A DNA stretch of 64,000 nucleotides from JAGXSE01 sp040757295 (GTDB lineage Bacteria; Bacillota; PH28-bin88), in contig JBFLXH010000009.1 of NCBI GenBank assembly GCA_040757295.1, positions 1-64,000 on the forward strand. The letters are read 5' to 3'. Under the pieces are notes generated by a model. It did not search any database. It was not told where the DNA came from and was given only the letters and a program-made list of their open reading frames with translations. Each line of letters starts with the position of its first letter. Positions within the stretch are counted from its first letter, which is position 1. The translations under genes were made by a program, and so were the position numbers. This document shows positions 33,872 through 42,184 of this stretch, one piece after another.

Positions 33872-35153
33872 AAACGGCAGGGTTATCGATCCGGCCAATA
33901 AGCTGAACAAGCCATTTGATGTCAGGGTATCCCGGGGAGTGATCACCCAGATAGGTTCGAATTTGCCGGCAGAAAATGGGGAGCGAGTGTTGGATGTTGC
34001 AGGCTGCGTAGTAGTGCCGGGCCTGGTCGATATGCATGTTCACCTGCGGGAGCCTGGTTTTGAGGGTAAAGAGACCATTCATACCGGCACCAGGGCGGCC
34101 GCTATGGGTGGATTTACTGCTGTGGCAGCCATGCCCAATACCCAACCGGTGGTTGACAACCAGGCCATGGTCAGGTTTGTGCTGGAAAAGGGCCGGAGCG
34201 AAGGGTTGGTGCCTGTCTTGCCAATTGGGGCAATTACCAAGGGGATTAAAGGCGAGGAACTGGCTGAAATTGGGGAAATGGTGGAGGCCGGAGCGGTAGC
34301 CTTTTCTGATGATGGTAAGACTGTTGCATCCTCAGCCCTGATGCGCCGGGCTATGGATTACAGCAAAATGTGGGATAAACCCATCATTTGCCACTGTGAA
34401 GACCTGTCTTTGGCTGCGGAGGGAGTCATGCATGAAGGATATTATTCCATGCTCCTTGGCTTAAAAGGTATTCCTGCCGCTTCAGAGGATATTATGGTGG
34501 CCAGGGATATCATCTTGGCTGAAACCACAGGGGCTCAGATCCACATTGCCCATGTCAGCACAGCCGGCAGCGTTCGCCTGATCAGGGAAGCCAAGGCTCG
34601 GGGAGTGAAAGTAACCGCTGAGGCGGCCCCCCACCATTTCAGCCTCACAGACCGGGCAGTGGAGGGTTATGATACCAGTACCAAAGTGAACCCGCCCTTA
34701 AGGAGCGAGGAACATGTGGCTGAAGTACTACTGGGCTTAAAAGATGGTACCATCGATGCAATTGCAACGGATCATGCTCCCCATGCCCTTGAAGAAAAAG
34801 ATGTAGAGTATGATTATGCGCCTTTTGGAATTATCGGTCTGGAAACGGCAGTTCCCCTGGCAGTCACTTATCTGATCGAACCGGGATATGCATCCTGGGC
34901 CCAGGTGGTTAACCTTCTTTCTTTAAATCCTGCCAGGATTTTGGGTCTCTCACGGAGCCTGGCTGTAGGGAGCATTGCAGATATCACCGTGGTTAACCCG
35001 CAGATGGAAAAGACAGTTGACCCCCAAACCTTTGTCAGCAAGGCCAGGAATACGCCTTTTGCAGGGAAGGTCTTACGGGGTTGGCCAGTGGCAACTATAG
35101 TTAGAGGCCGTTTGGTAATGGAAAACGGCAAACTGCTGGAAGGGGAGAATTGA
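33855..35153 (+). CDS. pyrC: Dihydroorotase
   Basis: Closes the ring of carbamoyl aspartate to dihydroorotate. 432 residues, the long bacterial type. Zinc-binding motif DMHVHLREPGFEGKE near residue 58 and later IHIAHVSTAGSVRLI and IATDHAPHA. ATG at 33855 with GGGAGGTG (33838-33845); GTG at 33843 is too near. It overlaps pyrB. Confidence 0.97.
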   Translation: MELLLKNGRVIDPANKLNKPFDVRVSRGVITQIGSNLPAENGERVLDVAGCVVVPGLVDMHVHLREPGFEGKETIHTGTRAAAMGGFTAVAAMPNTQPVVDNQAMVRFVLEKGRSEGLVPVLPIGAITKGIKGEELAEIGEMVEAGAVAFSDDGKTVASSALMRRAMDYSKMWDKPIICHCEDLSLAAEGVMHEGYYSMLLGLKGIPAASEDIMVARDIILAETTGAQIHIAHVSTAGSVRLIREAKARGVKVTAEAAPHHFSLTDRAVEGYDTSTKVNPPLRSEEHVAEVLLGLKDGTIDAIATDHAPHALEEKDVEYDYAPFGIIGLETAVPLAVTYLIEPGYASWAQVVNLLSLNPARILGLSRSLAVGSIADITVVNPQMEKTVDPQTFVSKARNTPFAGKVLRGWPVATIVRGRLVMENGKLLEGEN

Positions 35154-35154
35154 T

Positions 35155-36234
35155 ATGAAGGCCTTCTTGGTACTGGAAGATGGAACCCTTTTTTCAGGTG
35201 AAGGGTTTGGCGCCGCAGGGAAGCATATCGGGGAAGTGGTTTTCAACACCAGCATGACCGGCTACCAGGAAGTAATCAGCGATCCGTCCTATTGCAGCCA
35301 AATTATTACTATGACTTATCCTTTGATTGGCAACTACGGCATTAATGATGCTGACATGGAATCAACCACCACCCACCTGGGTGGTTTGATTGTGCACCGG
35401 CTAGCTGAAATGCCCAACAACTGGCGGGCGAAAACAGGTTTAAGCGAATTCCTGGCTGACCGGGGTGTGATCGGTTTGCAGGGAATTGATACCAGGGCCC
35501 TGGCCAAGAAACTGCGCCAGCGGGGTACCATGATGGGAATAATTGCCGCTGGCAGCTATAAAGCCACAGATCTATTGGAGGAAGTCAGGACAGCAGATGC
35601 AAAGCCTCATCCCTCTCCAGTTTACCGGGTCACCACCCTCGCCCCCTATACTCTCCATGGTTCCGGTTATCATGTGGCAGTGGTTGACTTTGGTGTTAAG
35701 CAAAATATTATTAGGAGCCTGATGGCCCATGGCTGTAAGGTTACCGTTTTTCCTGCCGCTACTTCAGCTGCTGAAGTTTTAGGCTGCCAGCCGGACGGGG
35801 TGCTGTTGTCGAACGGTCCCGGTGATCCGAAAAAGGTCACCGGCGCTGTCACCACCATCCGGGAACTCTTGGGAAGGGTGCCTATTTTCGGGATCTGTTT
35901 AGGCCACCAGCTTTTAGGACTGGCCATGGGCGGCGATACTTATAAGCTGCCCTACGGCCATAGGGGCGCTAATCATCCGGTAAAAGACCTGCAGACCGGC
36001 CGGGTTTATATCACTTCCCAAAATCACGGATATGCCCTTGTCCCGGACAGCCTAAGGGGCAACGATGTGGAAATAACCCATGTAAACCTAAACGACGGGA
36101 CCGTTGAGGGAATTAAGAATCGTTTCGTGCCGGCTTTTTCCGTACAGTACCACCCGGAAGCCTGGCCCGGGCCGGAAGACTCCCGTTACCTGTTCGACAG
36201 CTTTATGGGGTTAATTCGCCAGAGCAAACACTAG
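35155..36234 (+). CDS. carA: Carbamoyl-phosphate synthase small chain (glutaminase)
   Basis: Supplies ammonia from glutamine to the large chain. 359 residues: N-terminal CPS domain then a class I glutamine amidotransferase domain, with the catalytic Cys in FGICLGHQLLGLA and His/Glu in FSVQYHPEAWPGP. Starts at ATG 35155, one base after the pyrC stop. Located between pyrC and carB as part of the pyrimidine operon. Confidence 0.97.
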   Translation: MKAFLVLEDGTLFSGEGFGAAGKHIGEVVFNTSMTGYQEVISDPSYCSQIITMTYPLIGNYGINDADMESTTTHLGGLIVHRLAEMPNNWRAKTGLSEFLADRGVIGLQGIDTRALAKKLRQRGTMMGIIAAGSYKATDLLEEVRTADAKPHPSPVYRVTTLAPYTLHGSGYHVAVVDFGVKQNIIRSLMAHGCKVTVFPAATSAAEVLGCQPDGVLLSNGPGDPKKVTGAVTTIRELLGRVPIFGICLGHQLLGLAMGGDTYKLPYGHRGANHPVKDLQTGRVYITSQNHGYALVPDSLRGNDVEITHVNLNDGTVEGIKNRFVPAFSVQYHPEAWPGPEDSRYLFDSFMGLIRQSKH

Positions 36235-36277
36235 AAATTGCGCCGGAGAATCCGGTATAGGGAAAAGGAGGAGCAAA

Positions 36278-39200
36278 GTGCCCATAAAAAAGGACTTGCG
36301 TAAAGTGTTGGTGATTGGCTCGGGGCCGATCATCATTGGCCAAGCGGCAGAGTTTGATTATGCTGGGACCCAGGCCTGCAAGGCTCTGCGAGAGGAGGGC
36401 CTGGAGGTTATACTTGTAAACAGCAACCCTGCCACCATCATGACCGATAAAGATACGGCAGACCGCACTTATATCGAACCGCTGACACCAGAGTTTTTGG
36501 CCAGAATTATTGCATTGGAGAAACCCGATGGGCTGGTTGCTACCTTGGGCGGTCAGGTGGGCCTTAATCTGGCCATGGAACTGGCAGCTTCCGGTGTTCT
36601 GGGCGAACATGGTGTAGAGCTTTTGGGCACGCCCCTCACTGCCATTAAGAAAGCAGAGGACCGGGATCTGTTTAAAAAAACCATGGAAGAACTTAATGAA
36701 CCAATCCCGGAGAGCTGTATAGTAGAAAAGCTGGAAGAAGCCATTAGTTTTGCGGAACAGTTAGGGTACCCCCTGATTGTCCGTCCGGCTTATACCCTGG
36801 GCGGCACAGGCGGCGGGGTGGTTTCCAACCGGCAGGAGCTGGTTGAAACAGTTGCCAGAGGCTTAAAACACAGCCTGATTAACCAGGTCTTGGTAGAACG
36901 CTCAGTAGCGGGCTGGAAGGAGATTGAGTATGAAGTAATTCGCGATGTTGCTGACAACTGCATTACCGTCTGCAATATGGAAAATATTGACCCTGTGGGC
37001 ATCCATACCGGAGACAGCATTGTCGTGGCTCCCTCCCAAACCCTGTCAGATAGGGAGCACCAAATGCTGCGCACCGCTTCCTTGAAGATAATCCGCGCTC
37101 TGGGTATCGAGGGCGGCTGCAACATTCAGTTTGCCCTTGATCCGGCTAGTTTCCAGTACTACGTTATTGAAGTAAACCCCCGAGTCAGCCGGTCAAGCGC
37201 TCTAGCCTCCAAGGCAACCGGTTACCCCATTGCCAAGGTCGCCGCTAAAATCGCTGTTGGTTACACCCTGGACGAAATAAAGAACTCAGTTACAGGGAAA
37301 ACCTTCGCATGTTTTGAACCGGCTTTAGACTATGTTGTAGTGAAAATACCCCGGTTCCCCTTTGACAAATTCGCCTCTGCTGACCGTTCTTTAGGTACTC
37401 AAATGAAGGCTACCGGCGAAGTGATGGCGATCGGGCGGACTTTGGAGGCCGCCCTGTTAAAAGCTATCCGATCCCTGGAGATCGGTGTTGATAGCCTTTT
37501 CTATCCCGGCTTGGCCGATCTGCCGGCAGATCTGCTGGAAGCAAAATTGAAAACTAAGGACGACATGCGCCTATTTGTTATTGCTGAAGCCATGCGCCGG
37601 GGCCTAGCCATCGAAAGGGTGGCAGAGCTTACAGCCCTGGATAAATTCTTCCTGGGTAAAATCGCTAACATTATTAAAATGGAAGAAAAACTGCAAAGAG
37701 CCGGGCAGCATCTCTCTATTGAATTAATCCAGGAGGCTAAAACAATGGGATTTGCTGACAGCCGCATCGCTGCTATTACTGCCCTGCCGGAAGGCCATAT
37801 CAAGGAATTGCGCATAAGCCATGGGATTAAGCCGGTTTTCAAGATGGTTGACACCTGCGCTGCTGAGTTTGAGGCAGCTACCCCTTATTATTACTCAGCC
37901 TATGATCAAGAAGATGAAACAATGGTACCCTCTGGCCGGAAAATCATTGTGCTGGGATCAGGCCCGATCAGAATCGGGCAGGGCATCGAATTTGACTATT
38001 GCTCCGTTCATTCGGTCCTGGCCCTTAGAGAAGCAGGGATCCAAGCTGTTATTGTCAACAATAACCCTGAAACCGTAAGCACTGATTTTGATACGGGAGA
38101 CAGGCTTTATTTTGAACCTTTGACTGCGGAAGATGTGATTCATGTGCTTGAAAAAGAAAACCCGGAAGGGGTTATCGTTCAGTTTGGCGGGCAGACAGCC
38201 ATCAACCTGGCCAAGCCCCTGGCCGACGCCGGAGTACCCATTTTGGGTACCTCTGTAGAAAATATTGACCGGGCTGAAGACAGGGAGAAATTTGACCAGC
38301 TCTTGCAGGAGCTAGGTATCCCCAGACCCCCCGGTCAGACAGTGCTGACCATGGAAGAGGCTGTGGCGGCTGCCCAACGGATAGGTTACCCGGTGCTGGT
38401 ACGGCCATCCTATGTCCTGGGGGGGCGGGCTATGGAGATCGTCTATAGCCAGGAGGAACTGGTATCTTATATGACTGCGGCAGCCAGAATTTCTCCTAAC
38501 CACCCCGTCCTAGTTGACAAATACTTCAAGGGAAAAGAGATTGAGGTTGACGCTATTTCCGACGGTGAGGAAATCCTCATCCCGGGAATAATGGAGCATA
38601 TCGAACGGGCCGGGATTCACTCCGGGGACAGTACAGCCGTCTATCCGGCCCAATCCTTGTCTCCGGCCCTTGTTGCCCAAGTTGTGGAGTATACGGAAAA
38701 ACTGGCAAAAGCCCTGCGGGTAAAAGGCCTCATCAATATCCAATTTGTAGTTTTCGAGGACCAGGTGTTTGTACTGGAGGTCAACCCCCGCTCCAGCCGG
38801 ACGGTACCTTATATGAGCAAAATAACGGGTATCCCGGTGGTTAAGCTGGCCACCAGGGTCATCTTAGGCCAAAGGCTGCGGGAAGCGGGTTACGGAGTGG
38901 GGCTCAGCCCTGCCCCTCCGCTGGTTTCCGTAAAAGCGCCGGTATTTTCCTTCGGCAAGCTGGTCCAGGTGGATACTTCCCTCGGGCCCGAAATGAAATC
39001 TACCGGAGAGGTGATGGGTGTGGGCACAACCCTGGCCAGCGCCCTTTATAAAGGCTTGGTAGCTGCTGGTTGCCGGGTACCCGCAAAAGGGAACATCCTG
39101 GCAACCATAGCCGATAAGGACAAAAAAGAGGCATTACCCCTTTTAAAAGGTTTTTACGATCTAGGTTTTCGCATCTTAGCCACCGCCGGAACAGCCGCAG

Positions 39201-39490
39201 CCTTGGCCCACGCTGGAATTCCCGCTGAAACTGTTAACAAGATTAGAGAAGGTTCTCCCCATATGGTGGATGTCATCCGGGCAGGCCGGGTGCACCTGGT
39301 TGTTAATACTATGACAAAAGGCCGGGCTCCTGAACGCGACGGGTTCCAAATCCGCCGAGCGGCAGTGGAACATGGAATTCCTTGCCTAACTTCTCTGGAT
39401 ACCGTGGCAATGCTGATAGAGGTAATGACTTCCCTGCAAGAGGGGCATGACCTTGAAGTCTTCTCCGTTCAGCAGTACCTGCCACATTAA
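36278..39490 (+). CDS. carB: Carbamoyl-phosphate synthase large chain
   Basis: Makes carbamoyl phosphate from bicarbonate, ammonia and two ATP. 1070 residues, full length, with two homologous ATP-grasp halves: VIGSGPIIIGQAAEFDYAGT near residue 11 and IIVLGSGPIRIGQGIEFDY near residue 557. Ends with the MGS-like allosteric domain (residues ~935-1070). GTG at 36278 follows AAAAGGAGG. The next gene is pyrF; pyrK and pyrD, usual here in related bacteria, are absent. Confidence 0.97.
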   Translation: MPIKKDLRKVLVIGSGPIIIGQAAEFDYAGTQACKALREEGLEVILVNSNPATIMTDKDTADRTYIEPLTPEFLARIIALEKPDGLVATLGGQVGLNLAMELAASGVLGEHGVELLGTPLTAIKKAEDRDLFKKTMEELNEPIPESCIVEKLEEAISFAEQLGYPLIVRPAYTLGGTGGGVVSNRQELVETVARGLKHSLINQVLVERSVAGWKEIEYEVIRDVADNCITVCNMENIDPVGIHTGDSIVVAPSQTLSDREHQMLRTASLKIIRALGIEGGCNIQFALDPASFQYYVIEVNPRVSRSSALASKATGYPIAKVAAKIAVGYTLDEIKNSVTGKTFACFEPALDYVVVKIPRFPFDKFASADRSLGTQMKATGEVMAIGRTLEAALLKAIRSLEIGVDSLFYPGLADLPADLLEAKLKTKDDMRLFVIAEAMRRGLAIERVAELTALDKFFLGKIANIIKMEEKLQRAGQHLSIELIQEAKTMGFADSRIAAITALPEGHIKELRISHGIKPVFKMVDTCAAEFEAATPYYYSAYDQEDETMVPSGRKIIVLGSGPIRIGQGIEFDYCSVHSVLALREAGIQAVIVNNNPETVSTDFDTGDRLYFEPLTAEDVIHVLEKENPEGVIVQFGGQTAINLAKPLADAGVPILGTSVENIDRAEDREKFDQLLQELGIPRPPGQTVLTMEEAVAAAQRIGYPVLVRPSYVLGGRAMEIVYSQEELVSYMTAAARISPNHPVLVDKYFKGKEIEVDAISDGEEILIPGIMEHIERAGIHSGDSTAVYPAQSLSPALVAQVVEYTEKLAKALRVKGLINIQFVVFEDQVFVLEVNPRSSRTVPYMSKITGIPVVKLATRVILGQRLREAGYGVGLSPAPPLVSVKAPVFSFGKLVQVDTSLGPEMKSTGEVMGVGTTLASALYKGLVAAGCRVPAKGNILATIADKDKKEALPLLKGFYDLGFRILATAGTAAALAHAGIPAETVNKIREGSPHMVDVIRAGRVHLVVNTMTKGRAPERDGFQIRRAAVEHGIPCLTSLDTVAMLIEVMTSLQEGHDLEVFSVQQYLPH

Positions 39491-39511
39491 TAAAAAAAGG
39501 AGGGAGTACCA

Positions 39512-40222
39512 ATAAAGTCCAAGCAAAGAATAATTATCGCCCTTGATGTAGATACAGTATACCAGGTGGAAAGACTAGTTAACCTCTTTGGGAATCAAGT
39601 TGGGATGTTCAAGATTGGGCTGCAGTTAATCCATAACTTGGGGCCATCGGTAATTGACCTTGTTCACCAGCGGGGCGGAAAGGTCTTTGCAGATTTTAAA
39701 TTTCACGACATTCCCAACACAGTTGCCCAGGCTTCCCGGGCTATCACCCGTAAGGGTGTAGCAATGTTCAACCTGCATGCCTCCGGTGGAAGGGAGATGC
39801 TCCAGGCCGGGGCGCAGGCTGCGGCAATGGAAGCAGCCAAACTGGGTATTCCTTCTCCCATGGTCCTTGCGGTGACGGTACTGACAAGCTGGAACCAGAC
39901 AGCCTTTTCCCAGGAGACAGGCATTGCCAAACCCATCTCCCAGGTTGTTAAAGACTGGAGCCAGTTAGCCCAGGAGGCCGGCCTGCATGGGGTAGTGGCC
40001 TCTCCTTGGGAAATCCGGGCAGTGCGGGAAAGCTGCGGGGAGGATTTTCTAGTGGTGACCCCCGGGGTGCGGCCGCTTGGCGCCAGCCAGGACGACCAGC
40101 AGCGGGTAATGACGCCAACCGAGGCAGTTCAGGCCGGGGCCAGCTACCTGGTCATTGGCCGCCCGGTGACCGCTGCGCCTGATCCTGCCGCCGCCCTGGA
40201 GTCCATCCTAGCCACCCTTTAA
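39512..40222 (+). CDS. pyrF: Orotidine 5'-phosphate decarboxylase with an ATA start
   Basis: Last enzyme of UMP synthesis. 236 residues if started at ATA (39512): peptide then reads KSKQRIIIALDVD, with catalytic FADFKFHDIPNT near residue 68 and ending VTPGVRPL...YLVIGRPVTAA. The frame back to a stop at 39491 has no ATG, GTG or TTG before GTG 39566, which would cut off the conserved ALDVD strand. AAGGAGGGAG (39498-39507) sits right before the ATA. Either a non-standard initiator or an ATG to ATA error/mutation. Confidence 0.9.
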   Translation: MKSKQRIIIALDVDTVYQVERLVNLFGNQVGMFKIGLQLIHNLGPSVIDLVHQRGGKVFADFKFHDIPNTVAQASRAITRKGVAMFNLHASGGREMLQAGAQAAAMEAAKLGIPSPMVLAVTVLTSWNQTAFSQETGIAKPISQVVKDWSQLAQEAGLHGVVASPWEIRAVRESCGEDFLVVTPGVRPLGASQDDQQRVMTPTEAVQAGASYLVIGRPVTAAPDPAAALESILATL

Positions 40223-40236
40223 ACAAAAACAGAGAA

Positions 40237-40261
40237 GCCGGGGGAGTTCCCCGGCTTTTTA
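40237..40261. terminator. Terminator at the end of the pyrimidine operon
   Basis: GCCGGGG (40237-40243) pairs with CCCCGGC (40249-40255), then TTTTT. The rqcH gene on the other strand ends within it at 40259. Confidence 0.9.
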
Positions 40262-42034
40262 GTCTCTAATGCCCAGGCTTTTAATGATTTCCGCGTCTGG
40301 CGTTACATAAAGGGTTTTATGGTGATCGTAAATAACCATGCCCGGTTTGCCGCCTTTTAACTTGCGGACATGCTTGGCCAGGGTGTAATCAACCGGAACA
40401 TTGGCTGAATTGCGGGCCTTGCTGAAATATGCAGCCAGCATGGCCGCGAGGTGCAAGGTATCAGGAGGCAGGTCAGCCTTTTCAGATCGCACCACCACAT
40501 GGGAGCCGGGAACATCCTTGGCATGAAACCAAAAATCCCTTTCCCTGGCCCACTTTAGAGAAAGGTACTCATTCTGCAGATTATTCCGGCCAACCATAAT
40601 GGCCAATCCGTCTCTTGACTCCACTTCCCATGGCCTGCTTATTTCCTCTTTTGGCGCCGTTTTCTGACCAGGTTTCTGGGCCTTGGCCTTTATTAGGCCG
40701 GCTTTTTCCATTTCCTGCTGGATTTCCGCCAGGTCGGCAGGTTCGGCGGCTTGGGAAACAGCGAATAGGAGGCTGTCAATATATTGAGCTTCCAGCCGGG
40801 ATTTTGCCATTTGCTCCTCGGCCTGTACGGCAGCATTTTTGGCTTTAGCGTACTTTTTGTAATACCACTGGGCATTTTCCGCCGGGGTTAAATGGGGGTT
40901 TAAAACAATCTTGATTAAAGGACTCTCCGGCTGATAGTAATTATCCAGTTCCACTTCAGCCTTCCCTCTGGGGATTTGATGCATATAGGTTGTGAGCAGT
41001 TCTCCCTTCAGGCGAAATTCGTCAGCATTTCCAGCCTGGCGCAGATCTTCCTCCTGTAATTCCAGCTTCTTATCAACCCGCTTTGCTTCCTTTGTCAAAA
41101 CTGAGTTCAGGTGGTTTCGCGCCTGGTTTATTTTTTCGGCTGCCATTTTCCCGGCATAAAAAGCATCGATGGTATGGCTCATGGATGGAAAGTGTTTTTT
41201 CCTCAGCCCCTCATACTGGAGGAGATCAAAGGCTGCGTATGCCACTGGGTTTTTGGGGTCTCCCACTAGGGTAGGATAAAAATTGTTCTCTTCTGCAGCG
41301 ACGGCAAACTTTTTGATCTTTTTCCACACAAGCCTTAGTTCCAGTTGACCGCATTGATCAACAGTCAGATCCTGGGGTAAGCCGGCGGAAACCACTGCTT
41401 CCCGGGCTAACAAGGGGCTAAATCCAGCCATGTGTTCAGCTAAAACCTTAACCAATTGGTCAGCAAGAGACCCTGTGAGAACATTATGAAAGAAATGTTC
41501 TTCATCAAGGATGGCCGGGTCCAGCTTTGTCTGGGCTGGCGGGTCTACATAGGGCCGCCCGGGTAGGACTTCCCTGTGACGGCTTACAGCATGGGAATAA
41601 CGCTTAATACCGTCAAGGATAATATTGGTGTCTTTATCAAGTAGAATGATGTTGCTGTGTCTGCCCATCACTTCACATACTAAAACCTTCTCTTGCCACC
41701 TGCCCAACTCGTCATAGGCAAGAACCCTTAGGCGCAACAACCGTTCCCAGCGGGGCTGTTCGACCTCAACAATCCTGCCGCCCTCTAGGTGTTTGCGTAA
41801 AACCATACAAAACATCGGAGGGGTGGCAGGGTTTTCCGTCTCCTGCTCGGTCAGGTGCACTCTGGCATGAACCGCATGGCTGGACAACAGCAGTCTTTTG
41901 TTTGCTTTATTCTGTCGGATATAGAGTACCAGGGTATCTTCCGAGGGTTGGTAGACCCGGTTAATCTTGCCATCAATCAACTGGTGATTAAGTTCTGCAG
42001 CAATAGCAGCCATGACAAATCCATCAAATGCCAT
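40259..42034 (-). CDS. rqcH: Ribosome-quality-control factor RqcH (NFACT family)
   Basis: RqcH binds stalled 50S-nascent chain complexes and recruits tRNA(Ala) to add alanine tails for degradation (known from Bacillus). 591 residues: NFACT-N domain with CEVMGRHSNIILLD near residue 118, coiled-coil middle (MAAEKINQARNHLNSVL and on), and the NFACT-R domain with WFHAKDVPGSHVVVRS near residue 500. ATG at 42034 after AAAGGATG on this strand. It is the homologue once called fibronectin-binding protein. Confidence 0.92.
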   Translation of the reverse strand: MAFDGFVMAAIAAELNHQLIDGKINRVYQPSEDTLVLYIRQNKANKRLLLSSHAVHARVHLTEQETENPATPPMFCMVLRKHLEGGRIVEVEQPRWERLLRLRVLAYDELGRWQEKVLVCEVMGRHSNIILLDKDTNIILDGIKRYSHAVSRHREVLPGRPYVDPPAQTKLDPAILDEEHFFHNVLTGSLADQLVKVLAEHMAGFSPLLAREAVVSAGLPQDLTVDQCGQLELRLVWKKIKKFAVAAEENNFYPTLVGDPKNPVAYAAFDLLQYEGLRKKHFPSMSHTIDAFYAGKMAAEKINQARNHLNSVLTKEAKRVDKKLELQEEDLRQAGNADEFRLKGELLTTYMHQIPRGKAEVELDNYYQPESPLIKIVLNPHLTPAENAQWYYKKYAKAKNAAVQAEEQMAKSRLEAQYIDSLLFAVSQAAEPADLAEIQQEMEKAGLIKAKAQKPGQKTAPKEEISRPWEVESRDGLAIMVGRNNLQNEYLSLKWARERDFWFHAKDVPGSHVVVRSEKADLPPDTLHLAAMLAAYFSKARNSANVPVDYTLAKHVRKLKGGKPGMVIYDHHKTLYVTPDAEIIKSLGIRD

Positions 42035-42070
42035 TGAAGTACATCCTTTCAAAAAAACATGACAACATCC

Positions 42071-42099
42071 AGTATAGCATTCACTTCTTCTTGAAGCAA
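42071..42099 (-). promoter_or_regulatory. Promoter of rqcH
   Basis: On the minus strand TTGCTT (42099-42094) and TATACT (42076-42071) are separated by 17 bases, 37 bases before the rqcH start. Confidence 0.65.
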
Positions 42100-42184
42100 T
42101 TTACAGAAGGACTGCATTTTTTCCTGATGGTAGGCATACCCATTTTAAGGGAGCAACTACCATTGTAGGGAGGAGCGGGCAATA

